From contig NZ_SCVC01000002.1 of the NCBI RefSeq assembly GCF_004297405.1, positions 27,505 through 91,504 of the forward strand: a stretch of DNA of 64,000 nt. Direction: 5' to 3'. Below, piece by piece: positions 10,701-18,139 of this stretch. The notes under the pieces are model-generated. The model saw nothing but the letters and a program-made list of their open reading frames with translations, made no database searches and was not told the DNA's origin. The stretch is from Reyranella sp. (GTDB taxonomy: Bacteria > Pseudomonadota > Alphaproteobacteria > Reyranellales > Reyranellaceae). Within the stretch, counting starts at the first letter, position 1. Each line of letters begins with the position of its first letter. The translations under genes were made by a program, and so were the position numbers.

Positions 10701-10872
10701 CCGTGATGTTGGACGTGATGATCGCCCCGCCGAGGTCGATACCCACCGGCCCTTGCATGTCGCTCGTGACATTGATGACGATCGGCGCAGAGACCGTGTA
10801 GGTCCGATCAGTCCCAGTGACCACGCGGCCATTGGAGAATGCGTCCTGGAGCAGTGTGGAAAGTTCGGTCAC
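7744..10872 (-). CDS. Large secreted beta-helix protein with PPV-repeat linker and C-terminal DUF4114-like domain
   Basis: 1042 residues, GTG start preceded by GGGAGG. Two homologous right-handed beta-helix halves (about 1-310 and 330-640) share motifs such as VIQIN, NSWM and GGARF. A proline-rich linker of repeated PPVV/EPPVV units (about 655-745) follows, then a region with LGSGDEVLQD and GFGHGDTIDI, and a C-terminal domain resembling DUF4114 (FFLIQDGYD, FEDQQH, DFQDIVISI). There is no classical signal peptide; this and the acidic C-terminal end suggest type I secretion (inference). Such beta-helix domains often bind or cleave polysaccharide, but no catalytic residues were identified. It converges on the PKS operon. 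Likely an extracellular matrix or surface protein. Confidence 0.85.
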   Translation of the reverse strand: MTELSTLLQDAFSNGRVVTGTDRTYTVSAPIVINVTSDMQGPVGIDLGGAIITSNITDGSPVIQINVAAGVDLSNLNLSNFFLYGSGSDGDGIKIVVDGTDRSLSNWLVNEVTIQHVGGAGLNMVGNVKNGTVFNSWMHDNGNGGARFDNGTQGGVVSDVEWSGGGFRKNEVGGLVLDHGAQDVSVGGAYFVENLAPGIVAPSGITAVTASGFENNGGTAIEFNGHGDFWANTFSSHGPQTMGISGTLSGSASVLGNISEYYGSGSGGVSLAALQGSGNVADVGGGISAGGNVDINGLGTVPSQVVIEKHDFQMPSVEPVTAAMSAPVADSHSGQELETVLRDALVGNHIANLAPKTYVVTSPIVINLNDSSASPKGIDLGGATIVSQITNGEPVIQINVGPDVDLRYLTLSNFTIQGNGQEGDGIQIVAAGPDRWLYNWTVNDVTVKDVGGIGLDVIGSVFEGMVSNSWMIGNAEGGARFAHSAEEGQASALRWYGGGAQDNGVAGIVLANAARDLTVDGADISGNHGPGIMAPYGITAVMDSRFSDNQGVGVVFQNYGNFINNEFTTSGSQTYGLQAWLDNPATLINNTSTYTGAGADPTALANLQGIGQLGIYGNEKVIAGPSVEVIGLNGAITPHAAGYQPGGSVVQPPVVQPPVVEPPVVQPPVVEPPVVEPPVVVQPPVVEPPVVEPPVVVQPPVVEPPVVEPPVVVQPPVEPPVVEPPVVVQPPVVQPPVVQPPGDGGTDVGSGGETPGNHINLGSGDEVLQDSLADLDGSIISGFGHGDTIDILGALVGRDNIGVTKVTDGVVINAGDSSFQLNGDFSNGDFMSVARGTEANAHTLVTFENYLPGLQEGVGVDPASINGVGNEAFLTGDGAVRFSLELKGTASSYTNTLGTYKMAEDGTISDVNIVFANTQGVTPGTTVDLGVASSNEKIGFFLIQDGYDTYGNLPDNLSFVTPAGGSAPVLQSATLGQLNGATVFHSFSNLNPAQAEYVLTGTSPGGRELLMGFEDQQHTVGDHDFQDIVISIKTDKDGLLLV
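8652..8935 (-). repeat. Proline-rich PPVV/EPPVV tandem repeats inside the beta-helix gene
   Basis: The DNA is a run of imperfect 12-15 base units (GGCGGCTGCACCACC, GGAGGCTCCACGACG and variants) encoding about 20 units of (V)(Q/E)PPVV. It forms an extended linker between the beta-helix halves and the C-terminal domains. Copy number in such arrays varies easily by slippage. Confidence 0.85.
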
Positions 10873-11394
10873 AGCGAACCTCCCACGACGTCGAGAGTCT
10901 CGATGCTACGACAATGCCGGTCGGAACCGCGCCCTGTCTGAAAGTTGCACAACACTTGATACTGCTGGCTCGAGCTTGCGCCCAGCCGGCATTCCGAATT
11001 GAAAACAGTCATTAGCCTCGCCGACTTGAATTAAGATGCAACGAACGCGATGAGCTTGGCTCTATCAGCCAAGTAAACTGCCCGGTGGACGCGTTTTCTG
11101 TATGAGACTGAGGAGAAACTCCCTTCGGAGATTCACCTCATCACTGCAGAAATGCGTAAGGTGTCCAACCAAGCGCCCGCCCTACTAGAAGGATCGGAAG
11201 CGTACGGTCCATTGCGCTAGCGTGACTAAGCTGTGACCAAGGTGAGCCGCTCGGTGGAAATTTATTGTCCACGCCGAGAGCGTGCAATTATTCTAAAAGG
11301 TTACGTCTGCGAATATGCAGGTTGACCTGTAGAGAAGAATTGCTCGCGCCTTTGCGAGGAGACTCGTCGAGATGGGGCAGGCGCGCGAACGCGA
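10873..11394. other. Intergenic region, no gene seen
   Basis: 522 bases between the start of the beta-helix gene and the end of the hydroxylase-like gene (both minus strand). The short frames found here show no recognisable protein. By eye it is less GC-rich than its neighbours. It must hold the promoter of the beta-helix gene, but no convincing -35/-10 pair was picked out. Confidence 0.5.
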
Positions 11395-12156
11395 TCAGCC
11401 TGCGTTCAACCGCAGCACATGCGAGAGGAACAGGCGCTCGATCCAGGTGAGGCTGGGATGCCAGAAGGTGATCATCAACGTGTAGCGAACGGCAGTGCCG
11501 TTGTTCTCGACCCAGTGCACGAAGCTGTCATCGAAGACCAGCACTTCACCATCGCGATACTCCGCCACCTGCTCGCCAACCCATAACTTGGTGCCGGCGC
11601 AGTTCCTGAGGCCGAGATGGGCGGTCAGGCTGGCGTTTGTCGGGCCGGTGTGAGGCTGGAGCGAGCCGCCAGGCTGGATCGCGGAGAAACACACGTGCAA
11701 GCCATTGTGCGGCAACGTGCGCAAGATCGCTGCCGTGCGCGGACAGGCCTCCAGATGCTCATCGATCGGCTTACCTTGGAGAAAGAAGTAGTAGGTGTTC
11801 CATTCCTTGGGATTCTCATCGGAGTCGTAGCGGGCACGGGCGAAGCCGGCGTGTACGCTGTCCATTTCTGCCAGGATCTCGTGCCGGGCGGCGCGGACCC
11901 GCTGAGTCCAGGCATGGTCCCGATCGACATGGATGGGCTTTGCCGTAAGCCCCGGCCAACGAGGCACCCATGGCCATTGGAAGGCGCCGGGCCGTGTCGC
12001 TTGCAGGCGGCCCGACAGGGCAGCGACCGTGAGACGCGGCCCCGCCAGCAGGAAGGCGGCCAGCCGGAACAGGCCGACTTTCACCGGACCAATCTTGCGG
12101 CGAAAGTCGGCATTACCCGCTTCGATCTTTGCCAACCAAGCCTGTAAGTCTTGCAT
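11395..12156 (-). CDS. Aspartyl/asparaginyl beta-hydroxylase-like (LpxO/AspH) dioxygenase
   Basis: About 253 residues from the ATG at 12156; an in-frame TTG at 12171 would add five. The C-terminal half carries the family signature: QPHTGPTN with the first iron-ligand His, LGLRNC, the 2-oxoglutarate-binding region VGEQVAEYRDGEVLVFDDS, and HWVENNG with the second His. The HxG rather than HxD pattern matches AspH-type enzymes, which lack the carboxylate ligand. Bacterial relatives hydroxylate lipid A acyl chains (LpxO) or peptide Asp/Asn; the substrate here is unknown. It is transcribed divergently from the glycosyltransferase pair 97 bases away, suggesting a role in envelope lipid or glycan modification. 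Confidence 0.8.
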   Translation of the reverse strand: MQDLQAWLAKIEAGNADFRRKIGPVKVGLFRLAAFLLAGPRLTVAALSGRLQATRPGAFQWPWVPRWPGLTAKPIHVDRDHAWTQRVRAARHEILAEMDSVHAGFARARYDSDENPKEWNTYYFFLQGKPIDEHLEACPRTAAILRTLPHNGLHVCFSAIQPGGSLQPHTGPTNASLTAHLGLRNCAGTKLWVGEQVAEYRDGEVLVFDDSFVHWVENNGTAVRYTLMITFWHPSLTWIERLFLSHVLRLNAG

Positions 12157-12252
12157 CCGCTGGATTCTCAAAATAGACAGTTCGAAGCCAATGGACGTGA
12201 CTTTGCCGGGAATTGCAACGCTGGTTGCCGCGCTGGCGGATGAGAGGATCGG

Positions 12253-13521
12253 TTGCTAGGCGCCGTGCTGGCTGGAGCAGGCCTGATCTTATGCTTCTAT
12301 ATCGGCGTGCTCGTCTTGGCCGACCTTTACCTGATTGCCATCCATCTCCGCGGGAGCCATCGGCGCCCGTTGCGGGAGCCGGCTGAGCATAGTCAGATCG
12401 ATGCCATTCGCGGCAAAGAGCCGGTAGTCTGCGTGCAGCTTCCGATCTTCAACGAAGCGAAGATCGTCGGGGCAGCGATCGATTCGCTCTGCGCTCTCGA
12501 CTGGCCGCGCGATCGGCTGGAGATCATGGTGCTCGACGACAGCACCGACGAGACCTCTTCTATCGTTGCACAAAAAGTCGAGGAATGGCGGCACAAGGGT
12601 TTCGCCATCAGCCATGTCGTGCGACCCAACCGCGACAGCTTCAAAGCAGGTGCGCTCGCGGCCGGTCAGCAGCAAAGCGAAGCCCAATACTTCGCGATCT
12701 TCGACGCTGACTATCGGCCCCTGCCTTCCTTCTTGCGCCAGACAATGGCCGCTCTCCTGGCCGATCCCGGGCTGGCCTTCGTGCAGGCGCGGCTGGGCTA
12801 CCGCAACCGCGAGCGCAATGCGTTGACACGCGCCCAGGCAATGGAACTCGACACACTGATGGGTTTCGAGCAGGCGGCTCGCAACTGGGCCGGCATGCCG
12901 ATGCCGTTCAACGGCACGTGCGGCGTGTGGCGGCGCGAAGCGATCGAGCAGGCCGGTGGCTGGCGCGGCGATTCCGTGGCCGAGGACCAGGACCTGAGCT
13001 TCCGCTCCTTCGCACTGGGCTGGCGCTGTCGCCTGCTGCTCGACGTCTCGGCGGCAGGTGAACTGCCCGACAACTTCGAAGCGCTGGCATTGCAGCGGCA
13101 AAGATGGAGCACGGGGACGGCGCAGGTTTTCCGCAAACTGCCGTGGACACTCCTGCACAGCATGCGCTGGCCACAGGCCACTGCCTTCACCTTCCTGACC
13201 TTGTTCTATTCGAGCGCTGCCGTTGTGCTGGTTGCCATCCTGGCGATCGCCGCTGTGTGCTGGCTGGTCGCGCCGGAATGGGCGCTCATCGTCGCGCTGG
13301 GATGGGTCGCCACGGTCGCGCTGTTGGTGGTGTTGCGCACCATCGGTGCGGCTCTGGCAGCACGGCAACTCGGTAGGCCGATCAATCTTGCCTTCGTGGG
13401 CGATGTCGTCGCTCAGTGGCTGATGCAACTCGTGCTCTTGCCGACCGCCGGCAAGGCGCTGATCGCCGGTTATCTGGTGCGCGCGATTCCCTTCGCGCGG
13501 ACGCCCAAGAAGGGACACTAG
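12253..13521 (+). CDS. Membrane glycosyltransferase family 2 (cellulose synthase/CSLA-like)
   Basis: 422 residues starting at TTG 12253 with GAGAGG six bases upstream and an immediate membrane segment (LGAVLAGAGLILCFYIGVLVL). GT-A motifs: PIFNEAKIV, LDDSTDET, the metal-binding FDADYRP, EDQDLSFR and QRQRWSTG, which together define processive-type GT2 enzymes. Two or three C-terminal membrane helices follow. The enzyme probably uses a nucleotide sugar in the cytoplasm to build a glycolipid or polysaccharide at the inner membrane. It is five bases upstream of a GT4 gene, so they are co-transcribed. Exact sugar and acceptor cannot be inferred. Confidence 0.88.
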   Translation: MLGAVLAGAGLILCFYIGVLVLADLYLIAIHLRGSHRRPLREPAEHSQIDAIRGKEPVVCVQLPIFNEAKIVGAAIDSLCALDWPRDRLEIMVLDDSTDETSSIVAQKVEEWRHKGFAISHVVRPNRDSFKAGALAAGQQQSEAQYFAIFDADYRPLPSFLRQTMAALLADPGLAFVQARLGYRNRERNALTRAQAMELDTLMGFEQAARNWAGMPMPFNGTCGVWRREAIEQAGGWRGDSVAEDQDLSFRSFALGWRCRLLLDVSAAGELPDNFEALALQRQRWSTGTAQVFRKLPWTLLHSMRWPQATAFTFLTLFYSSAAVVLVAILAIAAVCWLVAPEWALIVALGWVATVALLVVLRTIGAALAARQLGRPINLAFVGDVVAQWLMQLVLLPTAGKALIAGYLVRAIPFARTPKKGH

Positions 13522-13526
13522 GCGTC

Positions 13527-14864
13527 ATGCGGCGCGCGCTGTTCGATGTCTCCGGACTGGTTCAGTGGTACGCCTACCTGTCGAATCCGTCGGGCATCCA
13601 GCGCGTGATGGAGAGCATCCTCAGCCAACCCGCGCTGCTCCGAAACCCGGCCGTGACCCTGGTTTCACGCGCGATCGGATCGGACACGTTCTATATCGTC
13701 GAACCGGACATCATCGCGGGGCTGGTCACGCGCGCGACGCGTCGCGCTTCAATCGCCCGCTTGCGCGGCCTGTTCGCCGAGAGCATGCGCCTCGCCGAGC
13801 CGATGCGCCTCCTGCACGAGATGCACTCGATCCATGTGCCCTACATCGCACTGGGCTTCAGCTTCACCGAGCGCTTCTGGGAGAGCCGCTGTGCCGGACG
13901 CTGGACCGCCCGCGCGTCTAAGCTGAGAACGATTGCCCCCGATGACGCCTACGATGCCTTGGTCGGCCTCGGCGACTTCTGGTGTCATGGCGGCCATGTG
14001 CCGGCGCTGATCACCTTGAAGCGCCGCAGCGGCGCCAAGCTGATCCATCTCGTCCACGATCTCATTGCGGCCGTGAATCCGCAGTGGACGCACCCGCACT
14101 ACGGCAAGCAGTTCCTCGATCAGTTCGGCAGCCTGGCGCCTGCCGTCGATCATTGGCTAGTGACATCGACCTATGTCGGCGGCCAGTTGGCTGGCTACCT
14201 CGACCAGCAAGGGCTGTCCGGTCGTCCGATCGACACCATGCCGATGGGATGGCCGGAGCCATTGCCGATCCAGGACGACGATAGCGTGCTTGCCAAACAC
14301 GGGTTGGAGCGACAGCGCTTCCTGATGCATGTCGGCACCGTCGAACCACGCAAGAATCTCGATGGATTGTTCGATGCACTCGGTCGCCTGCGGTCCGAGG
14401 AAGCCGTAAGCGCGCTGCCTTGCGTGCTGGTTGGCCGTGACGGCTGGCGTTCGGAAACCATCCGCCAGCGCCTCAAGGACGATCCTTGGCTCGCCAGCCG
14501 CGTCAAATGGATCAAGGATGCTCCCGATGGCGACCTCGCAGCCTTGTACCGAAGCGCTCGATTCACCGTCGTGCCGAGCTTCGACGAAGGATGGGGTCTG
14601 GCCGTTCAGGAAAGCCTGGCCCACCGCACACCCTGCATTGCCGCAAGAGTAGGCGGCATCCCGGAAGCCGGGCTGGACCTCGTTGACTATGTCGAAAGCG
14701 GCGATACAGACGCGCTTGCGGCCGCCATCCGCACCCTGGCCAACGATGGCGATGCCCTCGAGCGAGCGCGAGCAAGGATCATAGGGGGGCTAGCCGCAAC
14801 GCCCCTTCCCGCCTGGTCCGACACGGCCGACAGACTCGCGGGCCTGTTGGGCGTCGATCCCTAA
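13527..14864 (+). CDS. Glycosyltransferase family 4
   Basis: 445 residues from the ATG at 13527, chosen because it follows the GT2 stop by five bases; an upstream in-frame start would overlap GT2. The N-terminal GT-B half begins with FDVSGLVQWY and SGIQRVMESIL, a pattern of WbdA-like mannosyltransferases. The C-terminal half has the nucleotide-sugar site: GTVEPRKNLDGL, the DGDLAALYRSARF helix, and the E-x7-E motif in SFDEGWGLAVQESLAH. Cytoplasmic or peripheral, adding a sugar (mannose or another hexose is likely in the family) to a lipid-linked glycan. Works with the preceding GT2. Confidence 0.87.
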   Translation: MRRALFDVSGLVQWYAYLSNPSGIQRVMESILSQPALLRNPAVTLVSRAIGSDTFYIVEPDIIAGLVTRATRRASIARLRGLFAESMRLAEPMRLLHEMHSIHVPYIALGFSFTERFWESRCAGRWTARASKLRTIAPDDAYDALVGLGDFWCHGGHVPALITLKRRSGAKLIHLVHDLIAAVNPQWTHPHYGKQFLDQFGSLAPAVDHWLVTSTYVGGQLAGYLDQQGLSGRPIDTMPMGWPEPLPIQDDDSVLAKHGLERQRFLMHVGTVEPRKNLDGLFDALGRLRSEEAVSALPCVLVGRDGWRSETIRQRLKDDPWLASRVKWIKDAPDGDLAALYRSARFTVVPSFDEGWGLAVQESLAHRTPCIAARVGGIPEAGLDLVDYVESGDTDALAAAIRTLANDGDALERARARIIGGLAATPLPAWSDTADRLAGLLGVDP

Positions 14865-14872
14865 AAAAGCAA

Positions 14873-14901
14873 AGGCCCCGCCAGCTCTCGCCACGGGGCC
14901 T
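14873..14901. terminator. Bidirectional intrinsic terminator between GT4 and the cold-shock gene
   Basis: An 8-bp GC-rich inverted repeat (AGGCCCCG / CGGGGCCT) with a 13-base loop lies between converging genes. Read on the minus strand the stem is followed by TTTGCTTTTTT, a good U-tract for ending the cold-shock transcript; on the plus strand it is followed by a pyrimidine-rich run. Confidence 0.75.
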
Positions 14902-14981
14902 CCCTCCTTCTTCTACGCCTACCAGTACATCCGTGGCCTGACGTTCGAAGAAATGCCAGCCGTTACCGGCGGCGGAGTCGA

Positions 14982-15194
14982 TTAGTCGACCAGCTTGAGA
15001 TTGTCGGCCGACACCTTGCCGCTGCGGCGGTCGGAGACGAGCTCGAATTCGACCTTCTGGCCTTCGGCCAGGTTGCCGATGCCGGCGCGCTCGACGGCGC
15101 TGATATGGACGAAGGCATCCTTGCCGCCGTCGTCGGGCTGGATGAAGCCAAAGCCCTTGGTTGCGTTAAACCACTTCACGGTTCCCGTAGACAT
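14982..15194 (-). CDS. Cold-shock protein (CspA family)
   Basis: 70 residues, the usual length. The RNA-binding motifs RNP1 (KGFGFI) and RNP2 (VHISAV) are intact, as is the opening GTVKWFN. Such proteins bind single-stranded nucleic acid and melt RNA structure during cold or stationary phase. AAAGGG lies seven bases before the ATG. The roughly 250-base leader before the divergent desaturase gene leaves room for the long 5' UTR that often regulates csp mRNAs, although no specific structure was resolved. Confidence 0.96.
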   Translation of the reverse strand: MSTGTVKWFNATKGFGFIQPDDGGKDAFVHISAVERAGIGNLAEGQKVEFELVSDRRSGKVSADNLKLVD

Positions 15195-15445
15195 GGGAAA
15201 ACCCTTTCACTGCATAGTCATGCTGGCCCGCCAAAGTGAGGCAGACCGTCGAATTCGCATTTGTTTCGGGAGCAAGTCGCCGGCGGGGCGCAGACGTTCG
15301 TCTGGAGCATCGCCAATAATGTTGTCCTTCTATCGACCCGGCTCATATGGGCGCTTCCCCCCCCGATTGCAAGGGCCATTGTCGAACGCCACCTGGGGGA
15401 CCATATCCATAGGACACCCCTCTCTTAAAAGGACGCCCCTCTTCT

Positions 15446-16483
15446 ATGACCGCCGAACGGGTATCGACCCGTCTGGGCACCGAGGTGCGACAGGCGGTGG
15501 CGGCCTTTGCACAACCAGCCACCAGATCTGGGGCGTTACAACTCGTGACGTCATTCGGTCCGTTCGTCGCTGCTTGTGCGGCAATGTATCTCGTCTTCCC
15601 GATCTCCTACCTGCTCACTCTCGCACTTGCCGTGCCGGCAGGTGCCCTGCTCATTCGCATCTTCATCGTCCAGCACGATTGCGGCCACGGCTCGTTCTTC
15701 TCGTCGAACCGGGCCAACGCGCTGGTCGGCAGGCTGTGCAGCCTGATAACGATGACTCCGTTCGCCAACTGGCAGCGCCAGCATCGCCTGCATCACGCCG
15801 ATTGGAACAATCTCGACCGCGGCAAGGGCGGTGGCAGCGACATCTACTCCGCGTGCATGACCGTTCGCGAGTACCGCGCGCTGACGCGCTGGCAGCGCCT
15901 GCTCTACCGCGTGCCGCGTCACCCCCTGATCGCCAACGTACTGCTGCCGCCGCTGGTCTTCGTGCTGCTTTACCGCGTGCCGTTCGACACGCCGCGCGCC
16001 TGGGTGCGTGAACGCTGGTCGGTGCATTTCACCAACGTTGCGCTGATCCTGCTCTTCACCGCGCTCGCCGTGTCGTTCGGTTGGCAGCGGGTGCTGGTCG
16101 TGCATTTGCCGATCATGATCGTGGCCTCGATCCTAGGCGTTTGGCTGTTCTCGGTGCAGCACCGCTTCGAAACGGCGCGCTGGACGGCCAAGAACAACTG
16201 GAGCTTCGTCGATGCCGCACTGCAGGGTTCGTCCTGGTTCGGCTTGCCGCGTGTCCTGCACTGGCTGACCGGCAACATCGGATTTCACCATGTGCACCAT
16301 CTCAATCCGCGCGTGCCGAGCTATCGACTGCAAGCCGCCCACGACGCGGTGCGGGCACTTCACCCGTTGCGTCCGTTGAGCCTGATGGCGGGCCTGCGTG
16401 CGCCGTCGCTCACCCTGTGGGACGAAGCCACAGGCAGGCTGGTGCGCTTTCGCGACGTCCACCGCTTGCTTGAGGCACAGTGA
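15446..16483 (+). CDS. Membrane fatty-acid desaturase
   Basis: 345 residues with the three histidine boxes of the di-iron desaturases: HDCGH at 77-81, HRLHH at 113-117 and HHVHH near 277. Hydrophobic segments flank them in the usual order, so the active site faces the cytoplasm at the inner membrane. The spacing and boxes fit delta-12/omega-6-type acyl-lipid desaturases. It is divergent from the cold-shock gene, which suits a role in membrane adaptation to cold; alternatively it tailors a lipid made by the neighbouring cluster. The ATG at 15446 gives a normal length. Confidence 0.9.
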   Translation: MTAERVSTRLGTEVRQAVAAFAQPATRSGALQLVTSFGPFVAACAAMYLVFPISYLLTLALAVPAGALLIRIFIVQHDCGHGSFFSSNRANALVGRLCSLITMTPFANWQRQHRLHHADWNNLDRGKGGGSDIYSACMTVREYRALTRWQRLLYRVPRHPLIANVLLPPLVFVLLYRVPFDTPRAWVRERWSVHFTNVALILLFTALAVSFGWQRVLVVHLPIMIVASILGVWLFSVQHRFETARWTAKNNWSFVDAALQGSSWFGLPRVLHWLTGNIGFHHVHHLNPRVPSYRLQAAHDAVRALHPLRPLSLMAGLRAPSLTLWDEATGRLVRFRDVHRLLEAQ

Positions 16484-16484
16484 A

Positions 16485-16796
16485 ATGCAGTATCTCGGAG
16501 CCCTGCGCGGCGAAGGCACTCTGGTCGGCAGTGACGGCCAGAGCTTCGGCCATGTCGACTATGACATCGATGGCTTTGTCTCTCACACCAAGGAAGTCGT
16601 AGGCTCCGGCGAATTGCAGATGCCCCCCGAGGCGCTCGACCTCGCCTTCGGGCGCACCGACCTCGTCTTGCAGACCGAAGGCGGTTTATCGCTCGCGCTG
16701 CGCTTCAGTGGAAAACGATTGGCCAACGGCAGCGGAGCCGCTCACGTCGACATAACCGCTGGCCTGCCCCCCCGGCAGAAATGGCGCCGCCGCTAG
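16485..16796 (+). CDS. Small hypothetical protein
   Basis: 103 residues from an ATG one base after the desaturase stop, so probably co-transcribed. It is soluble, has no signal peptide, and opens MQYLGALRGEGTLVG with alternating glycine and hydrophobic residues that suggest a small beta-barrel or sheet. The basic tail ends RQKWRRR. No family was recognised. The tight linkage to the desaturase is the only hint of function. The island boundary lies just downstream. Confidence 0.6.
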   Translation: MQYLGALRGEGTLVGSDGQSFGHVDYDIDGFVSHTKEVVGSGELQMPPEALDLAFGRTDLVLQTEGGLSLALRFSGKRLANGSGAAHVDITAGLPPRQKWRRR

Positions 16797-16810
16797 ACGT
16801 TCGAGGAGAA

Positions 16811-16854
16811 TGGTGCCCGGGGGCCGGATCGAACCATCGACACTGCGATTTTCA
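16811..16854 (-). repeat. Degenerate tRNA-Phe 3'-end copy (candidate phage/island attachment-site remnant)
   Basis: These 44 bases match the 3' part of tRNA-Phe (27967-28010), from the CCA end to the anticodon loop, at 40 of 44 positions with no gaps; beyond that the sequences diverge completely. The orientation is the same as in the real tRNA. Direct repeats covering the tRNA 3' half are the usual trace of tyrosine-recombinase integration. It marks the far end of an 11.1-kb island. Confidence 0.8.
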
Positions 16855-17207
16855 TAAGCTCTCTACTCGCATGCTCACAAGGGCTTAGCCCATCGGCAGT
16901 TGGAAAAAAGACCTCGATTCAGCCTGTGGATGGCAAATTACGACGCAAGCCTGATGAAGCCTAGGTGCTCCGCGCGAACAGCGCAGCCAAGGCCTAGCGT
17001 TGCCAGCACTGCAAGCAGGTGGTCGGTCGATTCGGGATGAGGCAGGGCTGAATGTTAGAAGCCACCGCCTCAGAAGCCCTTCGCACTAACCGCGTCACGA
17101 CGGTGCGCCGACACGCGGCTTGGCAGGAAGAAAAACAAGGCGCTGACCAGATAATGGCTCTATGACAGCCGCGCCCCGAACCAATTCGGGGCAGTTTTGG
17201 GGCATCA
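16855..17207. other. Intergenic region next to the attachment-site copy
   Basis: 353 bases without a recognisable gene. It contains a 7-bp stem-loop (CCCCGAA / TTCGGGG, 17174-17191) followed by CAGTTTT, sitting 17 bases before the start of the small secreted protein. This could be the terminator of a lost upstream gene or a leader structure. No integrase reading frame is found here. Confidence 0.5.
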
Positions 17208-17516
17208 ATGACTTTGTTTTCAAGGGGCCTTCCGGGCCTCGCTGCGCTTGCTTGTGCGATGAGCTTGTCCTTCACCGCATCTGCGGATGACTTCATTAAG
17301 GAATGCCAGGCCGGAACGCCTGGCCCGGACTCGGCAAAGATCTGCAAGTGCATGTCAGACAAGGTTTCCGGGGGAGACCGCGCCAATGCAATTGAGGCGA
17401 TGAACAAGACGAACGCCGCGCTCGCTAAGGGCACCCAAGCCGACCCGTCGACGATGACACCGAAGGTCATGAAGGGTGTTGAGACCGTGATGAAGGTCCA
17501 GCTCGAGTGCATGTAG
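17208..17516 (+). CDS. Small secreted cysteine-containing protein
   Basis: 102 residues with a clear signal peptide (hydrophobic LAALACAMSLSFTASA, cleavage likely after ASA at about 26). The mature part has four cysteines: one near 33, a CKC pair near 46-48 and one at the penultimate position, able to form two disulfides in the periplasm. The protein is otherwise lysine- and alanine-rich and helical. No named family was recognised. GGGG in the leader may serve as ribosome-binding site. It is the first gene inside the tRNA-Phe island and has its own terminator. Confidence 0.7.
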   Translation: MTLFSRGLPGLAALACAMSLSFTASADDFIKECQAGTPGPDSAKICKCMSDKVSGGDRANAIEAMNKTNAALAKGTQADPSTMTPKVMKGVETVMKVQLECM

Positions 17517-17537
17517 GTCTTATATTGAAATAGCTAA

Positions 17538-17574
17538 AGCAGGGCCCATCCTCCATCTGGGTAAGGGCCCTGCT
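17538..17574 (+). terminator. Intrinsic terminator of the small secreted protein gene
   Basis: A perfect 10-bp inverted repeat (AGCAGGGCCC / GGGCCCTGCT) with a 17-base loop, 21 bases after the stop codon, followed by ACAGCTTTCTT. Confidence 0.7.
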
Positions 17575-18139
17575 ACAGCTTTCTTGAGGGACACACGCAA
17601 GATCGCCGGAGCACGAAGTCCCGCGGGTGAAGACACAACACACAATACAAGCGCGCAACCTGTGGCATAGACAGCACTGACAGCGGCGGACGGTTGGTCA
17701 AATCGGGATAGTCATTAGGCGATATCTAGCGAAGTCTCCGCGCTGCTGATTGCCTAGGTTGCCGCCATGAGTGACGCCCTCCAGCCCGCGTACCGGCTGG
17801 GATCTTCTCAAGAACAAGGAGATCGTCGCTAGTCACCCGTCAGTGCTCTATCTCGCTGCGACGATGGGCAGCCAAGGATCTCGATCGCAAGTACGAGCCT
17901 GCCCCTTCCGATGCGATACTTGCAAGCGCCGGAGCGAGATCGTTTTCGACGCGCCGGAAGGCTTCACCCCGTCGGTGAGGAGCTCGGGCCGCCGGCACAT
18001 CGGCCTGAACTCTAGTATTGCTCGCTCGGGCACCAGGATCGCACTGCGAGCGAACATCTAAAATGGAACAATTCACAGTTGCTGTTGGGAAAACGCAACA
18101 ATACAGTTTGACTGCACTCTGCCCAATACGTGCGAGACG
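17575..18139. other. Region without a confident gene
   Basis: 565 bases, less GC-rich by eye than the core genes. A plus-strand frame (17771-18061, 96 codons) contains CPFRCDTCKRR, reminiscent of a zinc knuckle, but has no ribosome-binding site, an odd composition and no relatives known to me; it may be debris. The promoter of the coiled-coil gene should lie near the right end. Confidence 0.4.

Noticed and set aside
17771..18061. 96-codon frame with a CxxxCxxC-like cluster
   Set aside because: No ribosome-binding site, unusual composition, competing frames on the other strand; reported only inside the region note.
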